Shown: positions 25,481 to 47,895 of the stretch, in pieces | Layout of the letters: every line of letters begins with the position of its first letter | How positions within the stretch are numbered: position 1 is the first letter of the stretch | Origin: Antedon mediterranea | Taxonomy: Eukaryota > Echinodermata > Crinoidea > Comatulida > Antedonidae | Direction: 5' to 3' | Length of the DNA stretch: 64,000 nucleotides | Assembly (NCBI RefSeq): GCF_964355755.1 | Contig: NC_092680.1 | Coordinates: forward strand, 4,007,001 to 4,071,000 | Made by a program: the position numbers and the translations under genes | Notes under the pieces: model-generated | Seen by the model: the letters and a program-made list of their open reading frames with translations, nothing else | What the model was told of the DNA's origin: nothing | The model's database searches: none

Positions 25481-26279
25481 ATTCTAACTGACTGTTGCAA
25501 GTCATCGGAATCGAGTCTACCTGTATTACATCTATTGTATCTGCGATACTGCAAACATATCAGCGAACAGCTGAACCACCCAAAGACAATGCTTAAATTA
25601 ATAAAAAGTGAAATCTTTATATAAAATGACCAAATAATGTCAAATAAAGTATAGAAAAAGTCATCATAACGATAAAGTTAAGTCCACTAATGGTGTATAT
25701 AACTTGTAATGTATTATGATTTTGTATTTTAGTTAGTATTTGTAAAAATAAACAGCTGGTGGAAACAGAACAAATACAATTGCTCTCCGAGAAAATTACA
25801 TTTTAAACTATCGTGTTATGAAGTAATAGGCTAAATTAACGAAGGCCTTATTTAAAAACCGTTTAATATGATTAAAACAAAGAAATTAAAACCTGTTTAG
25901 TGTCTTTGACATTGTAGTTAATGACTACTGTAGGTTATACCTTGAACATACTGTAGATGGGATAAAGGTTCCTGATCTATCTATCTGTATTGATGACGTT
26001 AACGTTATATTGCTAATAACCTTATAAGTCAACAAATGATAACAAATAAATCATGTTTTACTCATTTTTTAACTTCCCCCAGATAACAAATTGAGTCTAG
26101 TCAGTGTTAATATACTTATATTTTGAATTATTGTATCATTGACAAAAATATGCCTTTTATAATAAACTTGAGAAATGGATTTTTTCTGAAAAGAAAAAAG
26201 TAAGCGATAGATATTTTAATCTAAAAATCAATTTCGTAGTACGATTAAAATATCATCAGTGAAAAGGAGTTCATTCATG

Positions 26280-26368
26280 AAGATAAAGCATGATGGGAAA
26301 CCATACCCCAAAGGATCGTGAAGCAAAGCATGATGGGAAACCATACCGTACCCCAAGGATCGTGAAGC
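26280..26368. repeat. Tandem duplication of about 45 bp
   Basis: aagcatgatgggaaaccata and ccccaaggatcgtgaagca blocks occur twice in direct order. Confidence 0.8.
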
Positions 26369-26704
26369 ATTAGTTGAAATATACTTTATATTTGGTCTGC
26401 ATAACTCATTTTAGAATAGTTCTATTCAAGTTTTATTTTCTAGTCCGAATAGAATTTGAATAATAGTAGGTGAACCATGTAATGAGAAAAATATACTTAA
26501 ATACCCAGTAAAATGCACCCTGATAAATAGACCACATTAAGCACTAAGCATGCATACTTTGGTCGTAGATAACATATAATCATTTCCGCGTACATACGTG
26601 GCGTTTACATAGATCATCACATAATTCGTCACAGGACAAGTTAACAAGTTTTCTAGTCGAATAAAGTGACATTCCATTTTCTTCAAACCAGAAGAATAGA
26701 ATAT

Positions 26705-26947
26705 TTAAGTAAATATAATTTTAGCTCTAATAAAACATTTATTAAAATGTGTGTTATTGTGTGGGTAACAGGGAAGTACGAAATGACCAACACCACCGCA
26801 AAAACCACCACCACCGCGGCGGAAACCGCCTAAGATTAGAACAAGAACTCGGACATTGAGATCAGCAATGTGTACACCTCCATGGTGCCCATCGGCTACA
26901 GCACTTTGAATCCCATCAACACCGGAAGTGAACATATCGCGTTGCAT
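26705..26947 (-). other. Unassigned 80-codon minus-strand ORF in a GC-rich patch
   Basis: Begins MQRDMFTSGVDGIQSAVADG and has a Gly-rich middle (GGFRRGGGGFCGGVG). The patch 26780-26950 is clearly richer in GC than its surroundings, which is why I list it. I do not recognise a family, there is no clear splice partner, and the C-terminal third is AT-rich. It may be a fragment of a processed copy or an isolated exon. Confidence 0.15.
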
Positions 26948-27480
26948 GTCTATCTATTATTGATCTAGATTTCAGTCAATTTTAATGGGCTTTGGACGAC
27001 TCATCATTTGAAATGTAATAATCATGGCCTCGGATGGTAGTTCATTAAACTTTCGTAATCTCGTTTTAATATAAAATGGAATGGTTTTTTCCTTAATTTT
27101 ATTTCTGAAAAGCACAATAGTTCATAATTGTGGTGTGGAAACCATAGAAAATGGAGTACGCGGGAAACAATATGGGTTTTACAATTTACAGTTACACAAC
27201 GGTGATGAAAAATACACCCCTATCTCAACTAGCCTAGATCTATCCTAGGCCTATGTTATAAATTGATGGTAACCTGGGCAATGATGATGTTTGCCTGTAA
27301 GTTCTCTTCTTGTTTACCATCATAAGTGTTGCATGTGAACACAACGCCATCAGTAATTATTATTATCATGAAACTAGTGTTCACACACAGTGTTAATATA
27401 GTTCACAAAGTCATTATAAAATTCGAATGTGTTTGTTCTATAAGCATGTATGTGTTCTTACTCACCCACAATAGTCTCAT

Positions 27481-27643
27481 AAAGCCGATTTTCCACTAGG
27501 CGAATTTGTTCGCGCGAATCGAACGCGCCAGCTTGTACGCATGTGTATTCATGTTTACGTCTTCAAAATCCTTCTCTACGCATGCGTATTAGCTGACACC
27601 TTCGATTCGCGCGGCAAATTCGCCTAGTGGAAAATCGGCTTCA
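27481..27643. mobile_element. MITE-like foldback element with CGATTTTCCACTAG ends
   Basis: Left end aagccgattttccactaggc, right end the exact inverse ending cggctt. Inner gaattt...aaattc and gcgcgaatcgaa/ttcgattcgcgc arms extend the stem. About 163 bp, no ORF. Confidence 0.85.
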
Positions 27644-28334
27644 AAAACAACTGAATGTGTTCCAAATAGACATGTTTGTTCTAGTTGATTGGAGGTACGA
27701 TATTAGAAAATACTCAGTTGTTCGGCTGTGGAAACTTTGATTAGAAATTGTTAGCATCGACACAAATTGTATCTTTTCTTTCTTTCACTTGCTTTAGGGG
27801 AAATTGCGTATAAGCGATCGATCACAATTACAAGGCACTTATTAATTGTAAGCAAACTATCTAATATCTCCATTTTGCTAATGGAATTATAACTTACTGT
27901 TAGTCGCGTCTGTTCAAATAATATTAGTCTAACGCTAATCGTGTACGTTGATTTAAGATTTGAAACAATGAAATCTATAGGCATTACCGACACAATACCA
28001 ATTAAAATTGTCTTTTTTTATGTTGGTCATCATCATCATACATACTTTTTGATTTGTGTACTTTAGTAATTTAAGAAATTAATTATTTAATTAGTTGTTG
28101 TTTTATATTTTATTCATTGGACTTGATAATGACCCCATGATGGAGTCGAAACGTCATTCTTTTTATATTATGTATTTAATAAAAATGTAGACTTATATAT
28201 TATTTAAAAAAGATATCCTGGCACATATGGCGTTTCATACGTATACTACTATGACTATGACTATATATATGGGGGACCAACATAAAAAAGACAATAACTA
28301 CAGACTTATGGCAATTCTTGAAAAAAAAGATGTC

Positions 28335-28410
28335 TGCTCCCCTGCCTCTAGCACGGTAAGGCCATTACACAGCCTTGGTCGGTTCCACGACATCAGATGC
28401 TTTGATGTTG
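28335..28410. repeat. Dispersed repeat, copy 1 of a local pair
   Basis: ctcccctgcctctagcac and the following block to catcagatgc resemble 29222-29292 in the same orientation. The repeat type is not recognised. Confidence 0.45.
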
Positions 28411-29221
28411 CCGCCACATTATGCGTCTGCGAACTTTTTATAGGCCTTTATGCCATTACCATCTCCGTTGCAAGATTGATGTTGAGTGCAAACTTCACAC
28501 CATTGTTCCGCGGCGTGCATAGAGGACATACTTTCTGTGTTTGTCTTTTATATATATATATATCGATAATTATGGAGGTCCATTTAAAACCTGCTGTTTA
28601 TCCATATATTTAAGTGAGAAGGCCATGACAAACGGAAAAGACATATACAATCAAATACATAATTTAATGTTCTATAAACTAACGTAATTTTAAATTTTCG
28701 GGAATTTTTAGAACAATGTGATAATTCAAATTCAAAAATTGCATATTTTATTATTATATCACTACTTAAAACTACGGTCGTACGAAAGTGAACTTTCCGT
28801 AGTCCGATTTTGATGAAATTAATAGTTGTTCAGCAATATCTTGTTATTGTCAATTAATCCTCGATGCAAACATAAAGAGCAATCAGACTGCGCATACGAT
28901 TTCTACATGGGTTCCTTTTTGTTGTTGATCCTGATTAAAAATGTAACAGTTGATTCGCAACGTTCGATAGAGGGCCGCGGTTAGAGACACGGAGTTCAAA
29001 AAACGTGTTTTTTTTATTGGCAGCAGTTTATCATTACATGATTAGCCCAACTCTGAAGTCAGTCTAAACATCGGCATCTATACACAAAAAATGTTCTATG
29101 CTTCTAATTTTCTGACATTATAACACATGGGTGTTCTTACAATTGAGGGCGCTAAACATAGCATTTACGAGATCGAATACAGGAGCCGCAGAAATAAAAA
29201 AAAAGAAGATGTTATTGTGTG

Positions 29222-29295
29222 CTCTCCCTGCCTCAGCAGTAAAGCCCTGCCACAGCCGTGGGGTCGCTTCCACCACATCACCATCAGATGCATTG
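29222..29295. repeat. Dispersed repeat, copy 2 of a local pair
   Basis: Shares ccctgcctc-agca, gtaa-gcc, cacagcc-tgg and catcagatgc blocks with 28335-28410. Confidence 0.45.
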
Positions 29296-29937
29296 CTAGT
29301 GCTGTCTCATGATTTATGGTGGAAAGGGGGACGTATAATTCTGTGTGAACCCCAAACACAGTCGTCTGAGGTAACCGGTCATCTTGTTTATAACTCGGTT
29401 ATATTAATTCTAGTTTCGTTCCTTCAAGATGATGTTCATGAATTTATTTATGACGTAACGATGAATTACGTAATATTAAGCGCGTATAATACACGGACTA
29501 TTGTCAGCTGTTGAGTTATAATGTACTTTGTGACGTAACGGGTAAGTGCTTTGTTATGAGTAGGCCTATTCTCAACTCTAGCTTGGGTTTCTACGAAGTT
29601 GTTTTTTGTTATGATATTTAGAGGATTAAGTTAATTTAAAAAATGGCTAAGCTATCGTTGCAATTCATACCGTCATGAATGCATATGTCGCGCATTGACA
29701 ACACTCTACTCATATTCGGGTCTCAGATAATGACATTTTAACAAATGGAGCTGCTAGGTTCTCACAAATTGCACTTATACTCCAAACATATCATGCTTAG
29801 GACAACAAGTGGACTTTTTTGCTGACACTGATTATACTGGTTATATTTGTTTAGTTTTTTTGTCTTTGTTGCTTTTTAAACAGTAAATTCAATGGATCTT
29901 TTAGGCCTACACTCTTTTAAAGGTCATCCGGGGTTAC

Positions 29938-29985
29938 TCGTGTGTGACGTCTCATAACCCGGAAGCACTAAGTCCCGTTTTTCTT
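29938..29985 (+). promoter_or_regulatory. Candidate promoter of the Src-family kinase gene
   Basis: tgtgacgtctcataacccggaagc contains a CRE-like TGACGTC and an ETS-like CCGGAAG within 25 bases, an arrangement typical of TATA-less promoters. It lies about 220 bases upstream of a consensus splice donor at 30200. Inferred from motifs and position only. Confidence 0.3.
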
Positions 29986-30199
29986 CATTTTACTTCGGAA
30001 ACAAGTGCGAGACGAGCAAATGAATATGGCAGTTACACTTAGAACGTTAAAATGGTGAACGTACAAGAAACATTGGATATATATGTTCAAACATACGACC
30101 TTTGTTATACTTTTGGATAGGTTTACTAATATTTTGTTGGTGGAGTGCTTTTCTAGATAGTTAACTGTTATTGGATATTTACTCACTGAAATTCACAAG
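29986..30199 (+). other. Candidate 5' non-coding exon of the Src-family kinase gene
   Basis: The strong donor CACAAG|gtaaga at 30199/30200 has no coding frame upstream, while the first coding exon starts at an acceptor (33431) with 15 bases of 5' UTR before the ATG. A non-coding exon is therefore required, and this is the best-looking donor upstream. The start coordinate is a guess. Confidence 0.3.
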
Positions 30200-33100
30200 G
30201 TAAGATCTCTGAAACTAAACTTGTTGAACTTTAGAAATTACTATCGTTCTAATAATAAATATGCATTTTGAGTGTGTTGTAGCATTTAAACGTGTATTTA
30301 TTATTTTTAATCGGGTATATCTTATACATTTATCAAGAAATTAGCATTTAGACCTATGTAGATTGATATAAAGTTGATACAGGAAGTTTATAATTATTAA
30401 ATTATAAAGCGGTCTGATATTTCATGGCGGTTTCCTTTTCCTAGCCAGAATCAATTTGCCTTAATATCATTCAAAACTCATAATTACTTTCATAAAAACA
30501 CACACTTAATTTCACCGCTGCTTTCTATTGTGTACTAAACTGAATACAATTTTATTTCGTTGCTCTTTTATGCTTTGTTTATGGCTCTTTTGTTAATTTT
30601 ATCGTTCATTATGTTATATCGTTATCATTAAAAGGCGTTAACGGAGTTTCTTGTTAGCTAATTATCACTCGTTTTCATTTCCTAAAATTCACTTATCCTA
30701 ATTGAAGATTGATTACTCATACAAATACGTTATTTAAGGTAAAAACTCCTTTCCCATCATGCATTGGGATATCATTTTCTTATTATTTTTCTAATCATCA
30801 ACATTTTTATTAAATAATTAATTAACTTTATATTCTCATTCAATGAATATACATATGTTTTTGTAATATAAAATAGTAGAAAATTATTGCCATATTTGGT
30901 CTGTTTTGTATACTTACTGAAAGTTATGATGTCAAAAAGAATGTTTCTCTGTATTTATTGAATCAGAAAATTAGCCGATTCGTTACTGATAGTTTGTATC
31001 ACACCTGTAACACATGTGACACCTGTGTCATAGTCCATAAGCCTAAGTCAACCTTAACACAATACATGCGCCAAATGTGACACATGTTTGTGACTGTTGT
31101 GACTATGTCTATATTTTAGATACTTTACCATGTCACTGGGCAATGCCCTATGTGGATATACATTGGAAAAGGTCCTACTTCAAAGGTGAATTCTCCCTTC
31201 ATATTATTGACTTCACTTTTGAGTCGGTGTCAGTGATACAGGATTGTAGTAAAGTCAAACTAAGCGAAACCAAACAATTTCAACTACGGTAAATCCTATA
31301 TTAGAGGTACACCTTTGGGCCCAAAAACGTGTCCACTAAATAAGGTTAGCTGAGTGTTAAAACTTAATAGTGCATCTCATTCGTTTCATGGGAATGTCCC
31401 TTCACTGTAAATAACTGCAGAAAAATAAAATTATAATAATAAATGAAAAAAAAAAATCAATAGCCCAGAAAGTTGCTCTGACAGCATAATTTTAAATTAT
31501 TTCCCTTCTAAAACAAGATTTTTTTTACAGATGACGTTAGAATCCATGACGTTCTTTTAATTGTGTAATTACCAGCCAATATTGAAAATAAAACAATACC
31601 AAATACGCATTTAGTATTACTAATTAGATATCAATTTAATTAATAATACAGCCTATTCTGTCTACCTATCTGTTTCACTATAACTAAATACATATACTAT
31701 AATGTTCAACGATACCAAAACATAAGTCGCACGATTTACAAAGAGAAACCGAGAGAATAGTAAGTACAACCATTAATATAATCTAATGCCACGAAAGCTA
31801 AGAGATTTCATTATTTACTATCTCGATTTCTTTTAGGCCTAACTTTATAAGTATTTCAATGTTATCACAATATTATAATAATAATGATAATATATATTAT
31901 ATTGTCATAATAGACGTATAAGTATTAACTGGAAAAAATCATTGTATCGACCAAAATAGTTTATAATAATGAAGTTACAAAAATCTACTTTCCTTAGTTT
32001 CAGCAAAAGATGAAGGATGAGATAGGTCCAATTAAATGATACAATCAATGACGACATTTTGCTAAATTTATATAACTGTATTTTATACTTCATACTTAAG
32101 TTGATTGAAGTTTTACACCATTTTAATACCAAATTCGCAGTACTGTATCTCTACATACTAATTTATTTGCTAGTATCTTAGGAAAGATTAACTACCATTC
32201 TAAAAATAATTTACTTGTTTTTTATACTTTTGTATTTTGTAACGTTATTGAAATTGGTTTTGGCCAAATACATTAATGACATTATGTAAATCCTTTCATT
32301 AATATCGAGGCGTTCATCTTCATCTGACACACAAACAAACAATTTGTGATACGCCCAAATATTGCAGTGAAATGATGTCATCATGTCCATATATGGGCAC
32401 ATCACATTTTGTCACATACAGTTTTATAGTGTAGACATAGCTTTAAGCATGTATGGATATATGGACAATATACGATAAAACTACATGTTAGAAGAAATAT
32501 AACACATACAGAAAAATGTCCAATGTCATCACATAAGACCAACTGAAACTTTTAAAAACAATGGACGATCTGTCAGCATCGTAAGTGGATAACATTAATT
32601 CATTACCGTATAACGAATGTCATTTCCGATGAACAGTTTTATTGTATTGATTGTTGTCATCATTTCTGTAAAAAAATGGTTTATGGTGAATGAAACACTT
32701 AAAACAATATTTAAACAAGTACTACACATGCAAGTTAGCAGGGTAGGTATCATGAGTAGGCTATATAATCAAGACACTTTGCGCTGATTACTAGATGCAT
32801 TATTATCATGGTAGTAGTATGTTTTCCATACGTCTTTGAAAAAAAAACAATGACATGGGTAATAATGTGCAGCCCATTGAGAGCTTTCTTATATACACTA
32901 TATAAGAATGAACTATTATTATTATTATTATTATTATATAATAATAAAATATAGTATACGTTGAGTCTGGAAAAAGAGAAAAACTACAGCTTGGTCTCTA
33001 CATGCCTGTTCCGTGAGTCGTGCAATTCGCCCGTCAGGAGACTTTAATGGAAAAAAATCAATTACAACGTTGCTTATAAGCACATTTACATTATACTTAT

Positions 33101-33431
33101 TTACTAGAATTAGTATGTAAAATATATTATATAATATGTATGTTAACATCTAGGCCTACAAAATATAAATAGACCTGCAGGTCTAATACATATATTGTGG
33201 TAATAAAAAGTTCTGTCACTGAATCATTTTAATAAGCTTTAATTCAGATACGGATATGACACATTTTTCCGGCAGTAGAAGGTCGCTCTTTTTGTAAATA
33301 TTCTCTGCTTCAAAAATTGTGTTCATCATCCATAAAATGATATTAATAGCGTTATACACAATTACCTAATGATATTTGTATGTGTACTATGATATTACTA
33401 TAATTTATAGTCTAAACTTATTTCTTTTCAG
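30200..33431 (+). other. Presumed first intron of the Src-family kinase gene
   Basis: AT-rich. It contains an E-box cluster (cacctg, acatgtg, cacctg) at about 31002-31030, a MITE remnant at 32345-32445 and an (ATT)n run at 32914-32936. No coding exon was recognised. Confidence 0.4.
32345..32445. mobile_element. Truncated MITE-like element, CTACACTATC family
   Basis: Keeps cgcccaaatattgcagtga, catcatgtccatatatgggc and the right end tatagtgtagacatagcttt. The left terminal repeat is lost. Confidence 0.7.
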
Positions 33432-33446
33432 GTAAAATAATAAGCC

Positions 33447-43474
<10,028 letters not shown>

Positions 43475-44385
43475 TTTTTAAATTCTAAATGAACGTTTTT
43501 GCTGCGTCTACCGAATAGGGGTTGCTCCGAGTTTTGCAACATATTTCCCTTCATTCATTTCAAAAGAAAGTGTCCCTCTGAAGAAGGGTGTCTTTAATGA
43601 GGGTTGTCCAGTCTAGCATGTCAACAGGTATAAATACATTAACGGTGTCGTTAAAGTCCAAGGGCGCCCTCTAGAATGCTAATAATAAAACAATTATAAA
43701 AGTTTGTTTAAAATAGGGGGCGCACTTTTATTTTTGCGGTGTATCAGAGTCGTCAACTTGTGAATGTTGTATTCATTTTTACGCTATAACTACTAATAAT
43801 AGCAGGGGACTATTCCCTATAGAAGTAGATTAAGAATATCATGTAAATAACATATTAATCTTTAAATATAATCGGAAAATGGATTTTTAAATACGTTAAA
43901 TCTTGTAGATTATTATTATTCATAATAATGATTTATACCAGTGTATATTAATATTGCTAATGGATGATTTATATCAAAACACGTGATATTTTAAATTGTG
44001 GCATTGAATGCTACATATTGTTTGTAGATACCATATAAGGAATTCTTTTATTCGTTAAAAAAATAATATAAACGATTAATTAAACATTGGTAGGTAGTAT
44101 ATCAGAATAATAATAAAAAAAAGTGCTTTTTAAAATTATGTAAATACATGTATTATATATATTATACACATTCTTACAGATGGGTAACCGGGTCAAGAAG
44201 TTGTATTTTATTTGAATGAGAAAACACTAGTATTGGAAAAAGAATGACAGTTGTTCATTGACATCATTAAAATATCGTTTATAAAAGAGCAGGGTAATGT
44301 CTTGTATATTATGTTATATGTTATTATGTCTTGTATAATTGTCAAATAGTCAATAGTATAGTATAGTACAGGTATTTTTAAAAAA
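43475..44385 (+). other. SFK 3' UTR and flank
   Basis: AT-rich non-coding sequence, with the likely poly(A) signal in its first part. Nothing else was recognised before the palindrome array begins near 44370. Confidence 0.5.
43684..43689 (+). terminator. Candidate poly(A) signal of the SFK gene
   Basis: AATAAA 210 bases after the stop codon. Use is inferred. Confidence 0.4.
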
Positions 44386-47300
44386 AATGGCCAATTTTCG
44401 ACCTTTTTATTTTTCGATAAAACTGGTTACTATAGCACAATTGACATACGCAGAACCCATTATTCGTCTCTGCGCATGTTTATTATGCAATAATAACCAT
44501 TTATGTCAAAAAATAAAAGGTCGAAAATCGGCCATATTTTGCAAATTTCCCTGTACTATAGTACATGGATTTAAAAAAAAAATGGCTAATTTTCGACCTT
44601 TTTATTTTCCCGATAAAACTGGTTACTATAGCACAATTGACATGCGCAGAACCCATTATTCGCCTCTGCGCATGTTTATTATACTATAGTAACCATTTTT
44701 CAAAACTGGTTACCATAGCACATTTGACATAGGCAGAACCCATTATTCGGCTCTGCGCATGTTTATTATGCAACAGTAACCATAGTACAGGGATTTTTTC
44801 AAAAATGGCCAATTTTCGACCTTTATATTTTTCGATAAAACTGGTTACTATAGGCCAATAAGGCACGATTTACAAACAGTTTCTTTCCAGGATCTATTAG
44901 AGCCTTAAATATGATGTAGACACTTTTTTTGTAATGTTTTTGTTTTTGAGTTCGTGTTGTGTCCGTTGGATATTGTGCTCCGCCAACAGAGCAAACAGAA
45001 TTTCTATGTTTTTCCTAAAACAAATGATAATAAATGATACTTGACTTGACTTGACTTGACTTGACTTGACAATTGACATGCGCAGAACCTTTATTCGCCT
45101 CTGCGCATGTTTATTATACTATAGTAACCATTTATGTCAAAACTGGTTACCATAACACAATTGACATGCGCAGAACCCATTATTCGTTTCTGCGCATGTT
45201 TATTATGCAATAATAACCATTTATGTCAAAAAATAAAAGGGTCGAAAATCGGCCATATTTCGCAAATTTCCCTGTACTATAGTACATGGATTTTTATAAA
45301 AAAAGGGCTAATTTTCGACCTTTTAATTTTTCGATAAAACTGGTTACTATAGCACAATTGACATGCGCAGAACCCATTGTTCGCCTCTGCGCATGTTTAT
45401 TATACTATAGTAACCATTTATGTCAAAACTGGTTACCATAGCACATTTGATATGCGCAGAACCCATTATTCGGCTCTGCGCATGTTTATTATGCAATAAT
45501 AACCATTTATGTCAAAAAATAAAGGGATCGAAAATCGGCCATATTTCGCAAATTTCCCTGTACTATAGTACAGGGATTTTTTCAAAAAATGGCTAATTTT
45601 CGACCTTTTTATTTTTCGATAAAACTGGTTACTATAGCACAATTGACATGCGCAGAACCCATTCTTCGCCTCTGCGCATGTTTATTATACTATAGTAACC
45701 ATTTATGTCAAAACTGGTTACCATAACACATTTGACAGGCGCAGAACCCATTATTCGGCTCTGCGCATGTTTGTTATGCAATAGTAACCATTTATGTTAA
45801 AAAATAAAGGTATCGAAAATCGGCCATATTTCGCAAATTTCCCTGTACTATAGTACAGGGATTTTTTCAAAAAATGGCCAATTTTCGACCTTTTTATTTT
45901 CCCGATAAAACTGGTTACTATAGCACAATTGACATGCGCAGAACCCATTATTCGCCTCTGCGCATGTTTATTATACTATAGTAACCATTTATGTCAAAAC
46001 TGGTTACCATAGTACAATTGACCTGCGCAGAACCCATTATCCGTCTTTGCGCATGTTTATTATGCAATAATAACCATTTATGTCAAAAAATAAAAGGGTC
46101 GAAAATCGGCCATATTTCGCAAATTTCCCTGTACTATAGTACATGGATTTTTTTTTTTAAATGGCTAATTTTCGACCTTTTTATTTTTCGATAAAACTGG
46201 TTACTATAGCACAATTGACATGCGCAGAACCCATTATTCGCCTCTGGGCATGTTTATTATACTATAGTAACCATTTATGTAAAAAAATAGAGGGATCGAA
46301 AATCGGTCATATTTCGTAAATTTCCTTGTACAGTACTATAGTACAGGGATTTTTTCAAAAAATGGCCAATTTTCGACCTTTTTATTTTCCGATAAAACTG
46401 GTTACTATAGCACAATTGACATGCGCAGAACTCATTATTCGCCTCTGCGCATGTTTATTATACTATAGTAACCATTTATGTCAAAACTGGTTACCATAAC
46501 ACATTTGACATGCGCAGAACCCATTATTCGGCTCTGCGCATGTTTGTTATGCAATAGTAACCATTTATGTTAAAAAATAAAGGTATCGAAAATCGGCCAT
46601 ATTTCGCAAATTTCCCTGTACTATAGTACAGGGATTTTTTGAAAAAATGGCCAATTTTCGACCTTTTTATTTTCCCGATAAAACTGGTTACTATAGCACA
46701 ATTGACATGCGCAGAACCCATTATTCGCCTCTGCGCATGTTTATTATACTATAGTAACCATTTATGTCAAAACTGGTTACCATAGTACAATTGACCTGCG
46801 CAGAACCCATTATTCGCCTCTGCGCATGTTTATTATACTATAGTAACCATTTATGTCAAAACTGGTTACCATAACACATTTGACATGCGCAGAACCCATT
46901 ATTCGGCTCTGCGCATGTTTGTTATGCAATAGTAACCATTTATGTTAAAAAATAAAGGTATCGAAAATCGGCCATATTTCGCAAATTTCCCTGTACTATA
47001 GTACAGGAATTTTTTGAAAAAATGGCCAATTTTCGACCTTTTTATTTTCCCGATAAAACTGGTTACTATAGCACAATTGACATGCGCAGAACCCATTATT
47101 CGCCTCTGCGCATGTTTATTATACTATAGTAACCATTTATGTCAAAACTGGTTACCATAGCACAATTGACCTGCGCAGAACCCATTATCCGTCTTTGCGC
47201 ATGTTTATTATGCAATAATAACCATTTATGTCAAAAAATAAAAGGGTCGAAAATCGGCCATATTTCGCAAATTTCCCTGTACTATAGTACATGGATTTTT

Positions 47301-47650
47301 TTTTTAAAATGGCTAATTTTCGACCTTTTTTTCAAAAAATGGCCAATTTTCGACCTTTTTATTTTCCGATAAAACTGGTTACTATAGCACAATTGACATG
47401 CGCAGAACCCATTATTCGCCTCTGCGCATGCTTATTATACTATAGTAACCATTTATGTCAAAACTGGTTACCATAGCACAATTGACCTGCGCAGAACCCA
47501 TTATTCGGCTCTGCGCATGTTTATTATGCAATAGTAACCATTTATGTCAAAAAATAAAAGGGTCGAAAATCGGCTATTTTTTTAAAAGGGACATTTCCTT
47601 AAAATGCCCAAATTTCGACCCTTTTATTTTTCGACAAAACTAGTTGCATA
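44370..47650. repeat. Large array of nested palindromic units (about 285-bp period)
   Basis: tgcgcagaaccc followed by tctgcgcatgtttattat occurs about twenty times, with spacing alternating near 90 and 200 bp. Each unit pairs ctggttactatag with ctatagtaacca, and aatggccaattttcgacc with ggtcgaaaatcggccat. Perfect ctgtactatagtacag palindromes mark several unit borders. Short ORFs across the array are copies of one another and not genes. Confidence 0.9.
44930..45070 (+). mobile_element. LINE-type 3' tail inserted in the palindrome array
   Basis: gttcgtgttgtgtccgttgg, then gctccgccaacagagc, a hairpin, then aataaatgata and five or six ttgac units, which is the form of a non-LTR 3' end with a simple-repeat tail. 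It interrupts the palindrome units on both sides. Confidence 0.5.
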
Positions 47651-47699
47651 ATTATTGAATTTTAAAAAATTGATATTTTGGGCATTTTTCAAAAAAATC

Positions 47700-47895
47700 C
47701 CTGTACTAAAATAGTACAGGTATTTTTTCCAAAAATGGCAGAATTTCGACCCATTTATTTTTCGACAAAACTGGTTACTATGGCTCTATAAGATGATACA
47801 AAGCAATATATGCGCATATATACGGTAGCCATATTATTGCATAATAATTTAATTTTTAAAAAGTCGATATTTTGGCCATTTTTCGAAAATCCCTT
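47700..47895. repeat. Foldback hairpin A at the edge of the 1.5-kb duplication
   Basis: Left arm: gggtattttttccaaaaatggc-like and tttcgaccc. Right arm: aagtcgatattttggccatt and tttcgaaaatccc. The centre is tatatgcgcatata. A near-identical hairpin lies at 49215-49405. Confidence 0.75.

Larger units (their letters stand above)
22819..29930. other. Intergenic region between divergent VGAT and Src-family genes
   Basis: Expected to hold the VGAT promoter just right of 22819 and the kinase promoter near 29.95 kb. It contains foldback elements at 23676 and 27481, a probable SINE at 25325, a tandem duplication at 26280, an isolated GC-rich ORF at 26705 and a repeat pair at 28.3/29.2 kb. No confident gene. 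Confidence 0.5.

Noticed and set aside
28120-28180. Hammerhead-ribozyme-like core of a Penelope element (gatgg...gaaacgtc)
   Set aside because: The CTGATGA core is not present in the right form and the stems could not be drawn; only a general retroelement-end resemblance remains.
44387-47643. A series of similar 60-100 codon ORFs
   Set aside because: They are the same palindromic repeat unit read again and again, with no start context or conserved domain.
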